NCBI RefSeq assembly: GCF_003797825.1
Contig: NZ_RKME01000008.1
Span: forward strand, 124,001-188,000
DNA: 64,000 nucleotides
Reading direction: 5' to 3'
Source of the DNA: Gordonia sp. OPL2
GTDB taxonomy: Bacteria; Actinomycetota; Actinomycetes; Mycobacteriales; Mycobacteriaceae
Shown here: piece after piece, positions 17,092 through 24,912 of the stretch
Layout: the number at the start of each line of letters is the position of its first letter
Numbering within the stretch: the stretch's first letter is position 1
Notes under the pieces: generated by a model
What the model was told of the DNA's origin: nothing
Databases searched by the model: none
The model's input: only the letters and a program-made list of their open reading frames with translations
Program-made: the position numbers and the translations under genes

Positions 17092-17859
17092 TCAGGTGGC
17101 GGGCTCGATCCTGCGGCGCCGCACGACCAGGACGACCGCGAGAACGACATAGAGCACGATAGCGGCGAACGATCCGGGATAGCCCGCCTGGTCGACGAGG
17201 ATCGCGGTCCCGCTGAGCAGTGCGAAGTCGAACAGGCCGTGGAGCACGGAGTTGAGCACGTTCGTCCCGGACACCCGCCGGATCAGATAGAAGAAGTAGC
17301 CGGCGACGGAGACCACGAGCGCCTGCGGGATCGCGGTCAGCCCGTGGCCGATCGCATTGGTCAGATGCACCGCCCCGAAGATCACGCTCGACCAGAGTGC
17401 GACCCGGCCCTCGCCGAGCCCGTGCTCGCGCAACACGGTCACGCCGAGGCCGCGGAACATCAGCTCCTCGCCCCAGCCCACGAGCTGTGTGGCGATCAGC
17501 AGGGTGAGGACGAAGCCGGTGGTCGTGTCCGCCAGCGCGCCGTAGTCGATGGCGATCAGGATGGCGACGACGAACGCCACCGGGATCACCCACACCCATC
17601 GCGACACACGCCGGTCGTCGCGCAGGACCGGTCGCCACCACCCGAGGTAGGTCACGACGCCGATCACGAAGACCAATGCGACACCGAGCGGGATGATCAT
17701 CCCGACGACGACGCCCCGGGTCGTCGTCGTCGAGTCGACGTCGGTGAGTTTCTGCAAAAGCAGACCGCCACCCTGGATGATGACGAGGTAGACGAGCACC
17801 ACCGCGGCGAACCCGGCGTAGGAGAGTCGTCGGACGCCGGACGTCGCTGGGGTGGTCAT
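17092..17859 (-). CDS. CPBP-family intramembrane metalloprotease
   Basis: A 255-residue polytopic membrane protein of about eight helices, starting at ATG 17859. The CPBP/Abi signature is complete: GEELMFRG (EExxxR), FGAVHLTN (FxxxH) and a C-terminal HGLFDF supplying a further metal ligand. Members cleave substrates within the membrane or process prenylated proteins; the substrate here is unknown. Its position beside the SCP-like gene and purF matches Rv0804 in M. tuberculosis. It is divergent from purF across 195 bp. Confidence 0.88.
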   Translation of the reverse strand: MTTPATSGVRRLSYAGFAAVVLVYLVIIQGGGLLLQKLTDVDSTTTTRGVVVGMIIPLGVALVFVIGVVTYLGWWRPVLRDDRRVSRWVWVIPVAFVVAILIAIDYGALADTTTGFVLTLLIATQLVGWGEELMFRGLGVTVLREHGLGEGRVALWSSVIFGAVHLTNAIGHGLTAIPQALVVSVAGYFFYLIRRVSGTNVLNSVLHGLFDFALLSGTAILVDQAGYPGSFAAIVLYVVLAVVLVVRRRRIEPAT

Positions 17860-17986
17860 GTCGGACAACCTAATGCGCTGCGGCACCACGGTATCGGCCG
17901 GTGGTGGCCGCGTGGTGCACCTCACACGGGGAATATCCGGGCTCGCCCCGCCGCTGCATGATTCGCAATCGGCGTCTACCGACCGG

Positions 17987-18006
17987 TAAACTGGGACTCC
18001 TCCCAG
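17987..18006 (+). promoter_or_regulatory. purF -10 and 5'-leader hairpin
   Basis: TAAACT at 17987-17992 is a good -10 hexamer. Overlapping its end is a short hairpin, CTGGGA (17991-17996) with TCCCAG (18001-18006), which would lie at or just after the transcription start. AGGGAG about 10 nt before ATG 18055 serves as ribosome site. Confidence 0.4.
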
Positions 18007-18054
18007 CCCACCGACGTCGCGACGTCTCTCGCAGCCCCCAGGGAGCGCACCCGT

Positions 18055-19641
18055 ATGACCGACTTGTCGATCAGCAGCAAGAACCTTCTCGCACCGGCGC
18101 GTACCTGCGGTACCGCCTCCCCGATCGACGAACCGGAGAACGAACCGCGCGAGGAATGTGGTGTCTTCGGCGTGTGGGCGCCGGGTGAGGACGTCGCGAA
18201 ACTCTCGTACTACGGCTTGTATGCGTTGCAGCATCGCGGCCAGGAGGCAGCCGGGATCGCCGTCGGCGACGGCTCTCAGGTCCTGGTCTTCAAGGATCTC
18301 GGTCTGGTGAGCCAGGTGTTCGACGAGCAGACGCTCGGCGCGATGTCGGGACACGTGGCGATCGGGCACTGCCGGTACTCGACCACCGGCTCCACCACGT
18401 GGGAGAACTCACAGCCGATCTTCCGGACGACGACGGCGGGAACGGGTGTCGCCCTCGGACACAACGGCAACCTCGTCAACACCGCGGATCTCGCCAGCAG
18501 TGCTCGTTCGCTCGGTGTGATGAGCACGGCGGCGACGTCGGATTCGGACCTCGTCGGTGCCCTGCTGGCGCATGGCGCCGCCGACAGCACCCTCGAGCAG
18601 GCCGCCATGGACCTGCTGCCGACGCTGCGCGGAGCGTTCTGCCTGACATTCATGGACGAGCACACGCTCTACGCCGCCCGTGACCCGCACGGTGTGCGCC
18701 CTCTCTCGCTCGGTCGTCTCGACCGCGGATGGGTCGTCGCGTCGGAGACCGCGGCACTCGACATCGTCGGTGCCTCCTTCGTGCGTGACATCGAGCCCGG
18801 CGAGTTGCTCGCGATCGACGCCGACGGCGTGCGGAGCTCGCGCTTCGCCGAGCCCACCCCGCGCGGCTGCGTCTTCGAGTACGTCTATCTGGCCCGTCCG
18901 GACAGCGTGATCCACGGCCGTTCGGTGCACTCCACCCGCGTCGAGATCGGTCGTCGGCTGGCCCGTGAACATCCCGCCGAGGGCGACCTGGTCATCCCGG
19001 TGCCCGAGTCGGGGACCCCGGCCGCCGTCGGCTTCGCCCAGGAATCCGGAATCCCGTACGGCCAGGGCCTGATGAAGAACGCGTATGTGGGACGCACGTT
19101 CATCCAACCGTCGCAGACCATTCGTCAGCTCGGCATCCGGCTCAAACTCAATCCGCTCAAAGAGGTCATCCGCGGCAAACGACTTGTCGTCGTGGACGAT
19201 TCGATCGTCCGCGGGAACACTCAGCGCGCGCTGATCCGCATGCTCCGTGAGGCCGGGGCCGCCGAGGTGCACGTCCGGATCGCCTCCAGCCCGGTCCGCT
19301 GGCCGTGCTTCTACGGCATCGATTTCGCGTCGCCGGCCGAGCTCATCGCCAACGGCATGGAATCCGAGGCGGGGATGGTGGAGGGTGTGCGTCAGGCCAT
19401 CGGCGCCGATTCGCTCGGATACATCAGCATCGACGAGATGATCGCCGCGACCGACCAGACCTCGGACAACCTCTGTGCGGCGTGTTTCGACGGCGAGTAC
19501 CCGATCGAGCTGCCCAAGGAGACGTCGATGGGCAAGGCCGTCCTCGAGCAGATGCTCGCCAACGCAGCCGGCGACAACAACAATCGCGTCGATCCGCTCA
19601 CCGCGACCAACGACAACGTGAGCGCGGTGATGCGGCCCTGA
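18055..19641 (+). CDS. purF: Amidophosphoribosyltransferase
   Basis: A 528-residue enzyme of the first committed purine step, making phosphoribosylamine from PRPP and glutamine. The Ntn glutaminase nucleophile is Cys35 in EECGVFGVW, preceded by a 34-residue propeptide that is expected to be removed autocatalytically. The PRPP-binding loop KRLVVVDDSIVRG is intact. LCAACFDGEYPIELP near the C-terminus is typical of the Fe-S-containing class. purM follows 206 bp downstream on the same strand. Confidence 0.97.
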   Translation: MTDLSISSKNLLAPARTCGTASPIDEPENEPREECGVFGVWAPGEDVAKLSYYGLYALQHRGQEAAGIAVGDGSQVLVFKDLGLVSQVFDEQTLGAMSGHVAIGHCRYSTTGSTTWENSQPIFRTTTAGTGVALGHNGNLVNTADLASSARSLGVMSTAATSDSDLVGALLAHGAADSTLEQAAMDLLPTLRGAFCLTFMDEHTLYAARDPHGVRPLSLGRLDRGWVVASETAALDIVGASFVRDIEPGELLAIDADGVRSSRFAEPTPRGCVFEYVYLARPDSVIHGRSVHSTRVEIGRRLAREHPAEGDLVIPVPESGTPAAVGFAQESGIPYGQGLMKNAYVGRTFIQPSQTIRQLGIRLKLNPLKEVIRGKRLVVVDDSIVRGNTQRALIRMLREAGAAEVHVRIASSPVRWPCFYGIDFASPAELIANGMESEAGMVEGVRQAIGADSLGYISIDEMIAATDQTSDNLCAACFDGEYPIELPKETSMGKAVLEQMLANAAGDNNNRVDPLTATNDNVSAVMRP

Positions 19642-19847
19642 ACTCGGGGCCGTCGCATCCCACACCGCAGTGTTCACATGCATCCACACCGAGCCGTACG
19701 GCCGCACCGACGTCGGGTAGCGTATTCGCCGTCGGGGACTCGTGTGTGACCGCCAGAGCGCGAGCCTGCCCGATCACGCGACGACGGAGCCTGGGGAACC
19801 ATCCGAGGATCCGACCATCTGGATTTCGACAAGGGGTGCTCAGCTAG

Positions 19848-20969
19848 ATGACCGATCGGGATTCGGCTGCCGACAATCAGGCCAACCACTCGCACACCTC
19901 TGGTGACCCGGTGTCCTACGCCACGGCGGGCGTCGACATCGACGCGGGTGAGCGGGCCGTCGAACTCTTTGCACCCCATGCCAAACGTGCGTCGCGACCC
20001 GAGGTCATGGGCGGACTGGGCGGTTTCTCCGGTCTGTTCGCGCTGAAGGGCAACTATCGCGAGCCGGTCCTGGCGGCGGCCAGCGACGGGGTCGGCACCA
20101 AGCTGGCCATCGCGCAGGCGATGAACAAGCACGACACCGTGGGCCGCGATCTGGTCGCGATGTGCGTCGACGACCTCGTCGTCTGCGGCGCGGAGCCCCT
20201 CTTCCTGCAGGATTACATCGCCGTCGGCAAGGTCGTGCCCGAGACGGTTGCGCAGATCGTCGCGGGCATCGCCGACGGCTGTGTCGACGCAGGGTGCGCG
20301 CTGCTGGGCGGGGAGACCGCCGAACACCCCGGGCTGATGGACGAGGATCACTACGACCTCTCGGCCACGGCCGTCGGTGTCGTCGAGGCCGACGCCCTGC
20401 TGTCGCCCGAGCGGGTCCGTCCGGGGGATGTGGTCATCGCCATGGGATCGTCGGGCCTGCACTCCAACGGGTATTCGCTCGCGCGCAAGGTGCTGCTCGA
20501 ATGGGGCCACATGGACCTCGAAGGGCATGTGGAGGAATTCGGTCGGTCCCTCGGCGAAGAGCTGTTGGAGCCGACCCGGATCTACGCCCGCGACTGCCTC
20601 GCGCTGGCCGCCGAGACCGATGTGCGGACATTCGCGCACATCACCGGCGGCGGACTCGCCGAGAACCTGGCCCGCGTCATCCCGGCCGGCCTCGTCGCCG
20701 AACTCGAACGCGGTACGTGGACGCCCGCGCCGGTGTTCGCCCTCATCGCGCAGCGTGGTCGTGTGGCGCGTGAGGAGATGGACCGCACCTTCAACATGGG
20801 TGTCGGCATGGTCGCCGTCGTCGCACCCGAGGACACCGAGCGCGCGCAGGCAGTCCTGACCGCCCGCCACGTCGACAACTGGGTCCTCGGATCGGTGAAG
20901 CGGTCGTCGGAACCCAAGAACCACGAGCTGCCGCGCGTCGCACTCACCGGGGAGCACCCGCGCTTCTGA
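19848..20969 (+). CDS. purM: Phosphoribosylformylglycinamidine cyclo-ligase (AIR synthetase)
   Basis: A 373-residue enzyme converting FGAM to AIR, the step after PurL. SYATAGVDIDAGERAV begins the domain, ASDGVGTKLAIA and VAMCVDDLVVCGAEPLFLQDY are the ATP and dimer motifs, and FNMGVGMVAVV lies near the end. AAGGGGTG at 19832-19839 is 8 nt before ATG 19848. A TAGCGT hexamer about 125 bp upstream may be its own -10. The first 20 residues are a non-conserved polar extension. Confidence 0.96.
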   Translation: MTDRDSAADNQANHSHTSGDPVSYATAGVDIDAGERAVELFAPHAKRASRPEVMGGLGGFSGLFALKGNYREPVLAAASDGVGTKLAIAQAMNKHDTVGRDLVAMCVDDLVVCGAEPLFLQDYIAVGKVVPETVAQIVAGIADGCVDAGCALLGGETAEHPGLMDEDHYDLSATAVGVVEADALLSPERVRPGDVVIAMGSSGLHSNGYSLARKVLLEWGHMDLEGHVEEFGRSLGEELLEPTRIYARDCLALAAETDVRTFAHITGGGLAENLARVIPAGLVAELERGTWTPAPVFALIAQRGRVAREEMDRTFNMGVGMVAVVAPEDTERAQAVLTARHVDNWVLGSVKRSSEPKNHELPRVALTGEHPRF

Positions 20970-21028
20970 CGGGTCCTCCGGCCGCGTCGTCACGGCCATC
21001 GCGATGTCGCGCACCCTCGACGTCTTCA

Positions 21029-21156
21029 GGCCTCGACGGCACGCACTGTCGACGTCACCCGCGTTCGACGGCACGCCCCCTCGACGTCTCCCGCGTTCGA
21101 CGGCACGCCCCCTCGACGTCTCCCGCGTTCGACGGCACGCACCGTCGACGACGACA
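21029..21156 (+). repeat. 32-bp tandem repeat array downstream of purM
   Basis: About four copies of a 32-bp unit containing GCGTTCGACGGCACGC and CTCGACGTC. Clear unit boundaries are at 21061, 21093 and 21125; a degenerate copy precedes them. Units are contiguous with no spacers, so this is a minisatellite and not a CRISPR array. Confidence 0.85.
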
Positions 21157-21324
21157 CGTTGTCGGCCATCGACCGACGGCACATCGACCGACGATCCCAT
21201 CACCCGTCGACCGTGCCCTGTATCGCGCCGATCGTGCCCGGCTGTCGTCGAACGAGGCGCCGCGAGAGATCAACTGCCGCTGCGGGTCTCATGCCACGAC
21301 CGGTAGGCGGTCCAGCTCGGACCC

Positions 21325-21377
21325 GATCGGCGTGATTCCGGGCACGATCGGCGGAATTCAGGGCACGATCGGCGTGG
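21325..21377 (+). repeat. 21-bp tandem repeat
   Basis: Three copies, the last incomplete, start with GATCGGCG at 21325, 21346 and 21367. The unit is GATCGGCG followed by G/T-rich bases and GGGCAC. Confidence 0.75.
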
Positions 21378-21523
21378 GAGGCTGCCCGATCAGGGCAGCA
21401 CACAACCACACCTGAGGGCTCGACGGGGCGACAGTGCCCACAGCGAACCGCTCAGGTGTGGCTTACGGTGATGTGCACCGAGATCGGTGCAAGAACGGGA
21501 GGGTGATACCGACGTCGGTGGCG

Positions 21524-21703
21524 TCAGGCTCGACGCCACTCGTCCTCGTCGGCCCACTCATCCACCGGATCACGGCGATCCGGCGCCGTGTCCTCCGACC
21601 CGGACAACTCGCGCTGCAAGCTGTCGAAGTCGGTGTTCGGAGTGGAGTACTTCAGCTGACGAGCAACCTTCGTCTGCTTTGCTTTTGCCCGGCCGCGGCC
21701 CAT
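21524..21703 (-). CDS. DUF3073 small basic/acidic protein
   Basis: A 59-residue gene too short for routine ORF lists. It starts at ATG 21703 with MGRGRAKAKQTKVARQLKYS, a strongly conserved basic N-terminus of the DUF3073 family. It continues through TPNTDFDSLQREL and ends in an acidic, tryptophan-containing tail (DEWADEDEWRRA). A GAGGGGG ribosome site lies 7 nt upstream. The same small gene follows purM in mycobacteria (Rv0810c). Function is unknown; the basic N-terminus suggests nucleic-acid or ribosome contact, which is speculation. Confidence 0.92.
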   Translation of the reverse strand: MGRGRAKAKQTKVARQLKYSTPNTDFDSLQRELSGSEDTAPDRRDPVDEWADEDEWRRA

Positions 21704-21724
21704 CTGGGACCCCCTCGCACAATG

Positions 21725-21754
21725 ACGGGGCGGCCAAACACTTGGCGGCCCCGT
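21725..21754. terminator. Hairpin between the MOSC and DUF3073 genes
   Basis: ACGGGGCGGCCAA (21725-21737) and TTGGCGGCCCCGT (21742-21754) form a 13-bp inverted repeat with one mismatch around a 4-nt loop. It may terminate the ygfZ-MOSC transcript or lie in the DUF3073 5' leader. No U-tract follows on either strand. Confidence 0.5.
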
Positions 21755-21873
21755 TCTCTAGGTAATGATTCTGTCGTGGGACCCAGTTTAGCGCGCTCGT
21801 CTCGATAATGCGGATCGCCCTGCCGACGACGCCACGACCAGTTGTGACGACATGATCACGATGGGTCGAACCC

Positions 21874-22524
21874 TCAGACCCGGGCGAGTTTGCGCGACGC
21901 CTCTCGCCGGACCTTGGCGGGCAGGTCCGTGGCCGACAGCAACGCCGACAACCCGTCGTGATCGGCCTCGACCGTCGGCAGCAGATGCCGGACCCGCACA
22001 CCGTGGTCGGGCCGGGCGACGACACGTACCGAGTCGCCCACGCCCACCGTTCCGGGACGCAGAACGCGCAGGTAGGCGCCGACATCGGCGCGATCCATGA
22101 ACCGCTTGACCCAGTGCGGTTCGCCCGACCACACGGCGAAGGTGCGGCACGGGGTCCGCGGGATCGTCGTCTCGAGGAGCAGCCCGTCGTCGCCGACGGC
22201 CCACTGCTCACCGACGACGGCGTCGGTCACCGGCATGCCGTCGATGCGCAGATTCTCGCCGAACCAGCCGTGGGGGAGCGGTCGTCCGAGTTCGTCCGCC
22301 CAGCGGAGTGCTTCGCGTTCGCTGTAGGCGTAGACCGCCTGGTCGATACCGCCATGGTGCTTGGTGTCGACGCTGTGGTCGGGTGTCAGACCGAGGTCGC
22401 TCACGGGCACCCGGTCGGCGAAGGGACGTTTGTCGATTCCGCTCGCCCCGATCTTGTCGAGGACCACGTCGTCGGTCGCGGCGCACACGGCCAGTACCAC
22501 GCCGGTGTCATCTGCGGTCGTCAC
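21874..22524 (-). CDS. MOSC-domain protein
   Basis: A 216-residue protein starting at GTG 22524, overlapping the ygfZ stop by 4 nt (GTGA). GIDKRPFADRVPVSDLGLTPDHS and KHHGGIDQAVYAYS match the YiiM-like MOSC family, and TTIPRTPCRTFAVW holds the conserved cysteine. MOSC domains transfer sulfur or use the molybdenum cofactor; YiiM-type members reduce N-hydroxylated compounds. Coupling with YgfZ, an Fe-S maintenance factor, suggests shared redox chemistry. Confidence 0.85.
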   Translation of the reverse strand: MTTADDTGVVLAVCAATDDVVLDKIGASGIDKRPFADRVPVSDLGLTPDHSVDTKHHGGIDQAVYAYSEREALRWADELGRPLPHGWFGENLRIDGMPVTDAVVGEQWAVGDDGLLLETTIPRTPCRTFAVWSGEPHWVKRFMDRADVGAYLRVLRPGTVGVGDSVRVVARPDHGVRVRHLLPTVEADHDGLSALLSATDLPAKVRREASRKLARV

Positions 22525-23705
22525 GAATCGGCCGGTCCACGCCGGAGACGTTCGATGGCGACGCGCCCGGCCTGTGGACGATCGTCGGCACGGATGGAGT
22601 CGGGATCGATCCGGGCGCTCATCGGGTGCTCGCCGTCGACGAGGAGATCGACGTCGGCGCCGACGGCACGCTTGACCAGGGCCAACGCGATCGGTCCGAG
22701 TTCGAAATGGTCGACGACGGTGCCGACCCGTCCGACGGTGCGCCCGGCGGCGGTCACCGGGTCGCCCGGGGCCGGTCGTTCGTCGGCGCTGCCGTCGAGA
22801 TGCAGTAGCACCAGCCGTCGTGGCGACTTGCCCAGGTTGTGCACGCGCGCGACGGTTTCCTGTCCGCGGTAGCACCCCTTGTCGAGATGAACCGCACCCT
22901 GCTCGGACGGGTCGCCGATCCAGTTCACCTCGTGCGGGATGGTGCGGTCGTCGGTGTCGACGCCCAACCGCGGGCGAAGTGCCGCCACTCGATGGGCCTC
23001 GTACGCCCAGGTGCCGGCCATGCGCGCCCCGGCGTCGGTCAGCTGAGTCCACCAGGTGTCTGCCGAGGACTCGGGGATGACGAGGTCGACGACGGGAATC
23101 CGTCCGCCCTCGCCGATCGGTGGCATCAGTCGCCAGAAACCGAGCGGCTCCTCCTCGTGGTGGAGTTCGGGCAGGTCGCCCGCGGCGTACACGGGTGCGT
23201 CCGGGGTGAGTTCGAGGAGCTCGGCGATCGGGCCGCGGACGACGTCGGGCCCGACGACGGTGAGCACAGTCATGTCCGGCCGCGCGCCGGGTTGCACCTG
23301 GGCCCAGAACACCATCTTGGTGAGGAAGTCGAGCAGCGGACCGCCGCGAACTCCCTCGGTGTCGATCCAGGTGACGCCGTCGACATCGGTCAGGATGAAG
23401 TGTTCTTCCACCCGGCCGTTCAGGTCGAGCGACAGGTTCTCGGCGCTCATGCGGTCCGGGAGGCCCTGGACGTGCTGGCTGGAGATGGTGTGCAACCAGG
23501 TGAGGCGTTCGGGTCCGGGGAGTTCGATGACGGCCCGGTCGGATCGGTCGACGATCACCGCCGAGCGTTCGGCGGTGCGCTGTTCCCCGAGCGGATCTCC
23601 GTAGTGCCAGGCGACCTCGACGAGGTCGTCCGGGCCGTCGGCCGCGGTCGGGCCGGGAACGGCGCCGTGAGTGGATTGCCTGGTCAGAATGGGTGACGCG
23701 GTCAC
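22521..23705 (-). CDS. ygfZ: YgfZ/GcvT-like folate-binding protein
   Basis: A 394-residue tetrahydrofolate-binding protein of the GcvT fold from GTG 23705. KGCYRGQETVARVHN contains the YgfZ signature K-G-C-Y-x-G-Q-E with its key cysteine. Family members help maintain certain Fe-S enzymes such as MiaB. It is the Rv0811c counterpart by position. It is divergent from pabC and coupled to the MOSC gene. Confidence 0.92.
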   Translation of the reverse strand: MTASPILTRQSTHGAVPGPTAADGPDDLVEVAWHYGDPLGEQRTAERSAVIVDRSDRAVIELPGPERLTWLHTISSQHVQGLPDRMSAENLSLDLNGRVEEHFILTDVDGVTWIDTEGVRGGPLLDFLTKMVFWAQVQPGARPDMTVLTVVGPDVVRGPIAELLELTPDAPVYAAGDLPELHHEEEPLGFWRLMPPIGEGGRIPVVDLVIPESSADTWWTQLTDAGARMAGTWAYEAHRVAALRPRLGVDTDDRTIPHEVNWIGDPSEQGAVHLDKGCYRGQETVARVHNLGKSPRRLVLLHLDGSADERPAPGDPVTAAGRTVGRVGTVVDHFELGPIALALVKRAVGADVDLLVDGEHPMSARIDPDSIRADDRPQAGRVAIERLRRGPADS

Positions 23706-23774
23706 GTGTCGATTCTACGGGTCGACACGCCCACGCGGCCGCGGGTGATGACAGCCACACGCCGCGCCGGCCCG

Positions 23775-23788
23775 TAGCCTCGACGTCA
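23775..23788 (+). promoter_or_regulatory. pabC -10 element, probable leaderless start
   Basis: TAGCCT at 23775-23780 lies exactly 7 nt before ATG 23788 with no Shine-Dalgarno, the same spacing as at purL. Confidence 0.5.
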
Positions 23789-24657
23789 TGGCGCAGCAGA
23801 TCCTGGTGACCCTCGACGGTACGGTCCACGATTCCGACGCCCCGTTCCTGCACGCCGACGACCTGGCGGCGCTGCGTGGCGACGGGGTGTTCGAGACGCT
23901 GTTGATCCGTTCCGGCCGGGTCAGGCGCGTCGGTGCCCACCTCGATCGCCTCGAGCGCAGCTCGGACATGATGGGATTGCCCGCGCCCGACCGCGAGGCA
24001 TGGCGCTCGGCCATCGAGGTGGCCGAGAAGCAGTGGTCGGCGAGCTCCGGTGGAGAGGGCGAGGCGTGGCTCCGGCTCGTCTACTCGCGCGGCCGGGAGA
24101 GCGCACCCGACGCGGGCCCCACCGCGTATGTGATGGTCGGTCCGGTCGCCGAGCGCATCCGATCCGCGCGCGCCGACGGCATCTCGGTGGTGACCCTCGA
24201 ACGCGGATTCTCGACCGACCTCGCCGACGCGGCGCCCTGGCAGTTGCTCGGCGCCAAGACGCTCAGCTATGCGACCAACATGGCGGCGTTACGGCATGCC
24301 GCCGCACAGGGTTTCGACGACGTCATCTACCTCAGCAGCGAGGGATCCGTCCTGGAGGGGCCACGATCGACCGTCATCGCCGTCACCGGTCGGACGCTCG
24401 TCACGCCGCCCGCGGAGATCGGCATCCTGCCGGGGACCACCCAACGCGCGGTGTTCGAGACGGCCGCCCAGGAGGGATGGACGACGAGGACCGAACCGCT
24501 GCGCCGCGCCGACCTCATCGCCGCAGAGTCCGTCTGGCTGGTCAGCAGTGTGGCGCTGGCGGCCCGGGTGACCTCGTTGAACAGATATGTGATGCCGGAG
24601 TCGACGAAGAACGACGAATTCGCCCAATTGGTGGACCGCGCCATTTGCGTTGATTGA
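23788..24657 (+). CDS. pabC: Aminodeoxychorismate lyase (class IV PLP enzyme)
   Basis: A 289-residue fold-type IV PLP enzyme. GDGVFETLLIRSGRVRRVGA begins the class IV motif set. The Schiff-base lysine is in LLGAKTLSYATNM, and VLEGPRSTVIAV with GILPGTTQRAVFE bind the cofactor phosphate. PabC cleaves 4-amino-4-deoxychorismate to p-aminobenzoate for folate. Branched-chain or D-amino-acid aminotransferase activity cannot be excluded, but the Rv0812 syntenic position and the neighbouring folate-binding YgfZ favour PabC. Confidence 0.85.
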   Translation: MAQQILVTLDGTVHDSDAPFLHADDLAALRGDGVFETLLIRSGRVRRVGAHLDRLERSSDMMGLPAPDREAWRSAIEVAEKQWSASSGGEGEAWLRLVYSRGRESAPDAGPTAYVMVGPVAERIRSARADGISVVTLERGFSTDLADAAPWQLLGAKTLSYATNMAALRHAAAQGFDDVIYLSSEGSVLEGPRSTVIAVTGRTLVTPPAEIGILPGTTQRAVFETAAQEGWTTRTEPLRRADLIAAESVWLVSSVALAARVTSLNRYVMPESTKNDEFAQLVDRAICVD

Positions 24658-24816
24658 GAATGTGTACGTCCGTGCAATCGGAGATGATCGACGTCGGGTG
24701 ACCGGCGTCGCACATCGGCGCGGTCAGTATTCATCCCACAATTCAATCGCGGTGCGATGAGGACTTTGGTCGCTTGAACTGTTCGATCGGTGCAGCGTAG
24801 CGTCGGAGGGGTATTT

Positions 24817-24835
24817 CTACTACTTTGTGTAGTAG
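24817..24835. promoter_or_regulatory. Perfect dyad upstream of cydA
   Basis: CTACTAC (24817-24823) and GTAGTAG (24829-24835) are perfect 7-bp inverted arms around TTTGT, 78 bp before cydA. They resemble the TACTAC/GTAGTA dyads of BlaI/CopY-type repressors, though spacing differs by one base from the form I recall. No Rex or CRP consensus was found. Confidence 0.5.
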
Positions 24836-24912
24836 GAACGGTTCGGCAGTCATTTCGCACACCGGCCCAGCCGTGTACCGCAGCCCGGTGCACCGACTCT
24901 GATAGAGGCGAC

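Larger units (their letters stand above)
20970..21523. other. 554-bp gene-free interval with two tandem-repeat arrays
   Basis: No convincing coding region is seen between purM and the DUF3073 gene. The interval holds a 32-bp repeat array at 21029-21156 and a 21-bp array at 21325-21377, separated by low-complexity GTCGACGG-rich sequence. Open frames across it on both strands are repeat-driven. Confidence 0.7.

Noticed and set aside
21029..21156. Possible CRISPR array
   Set aside because: The 32-bp units are contiguous with no unique spacers, and no cas genes are present; it is a simple tandem repeat.
21874..23940. A 688-residue ORF reading through ygfZ into the MOSC gene
   Set aside because: The first two thirds are the wrong frame of ygfZ; the real MOSC gene starts at GTG 22524 with a 4-nt overlap.
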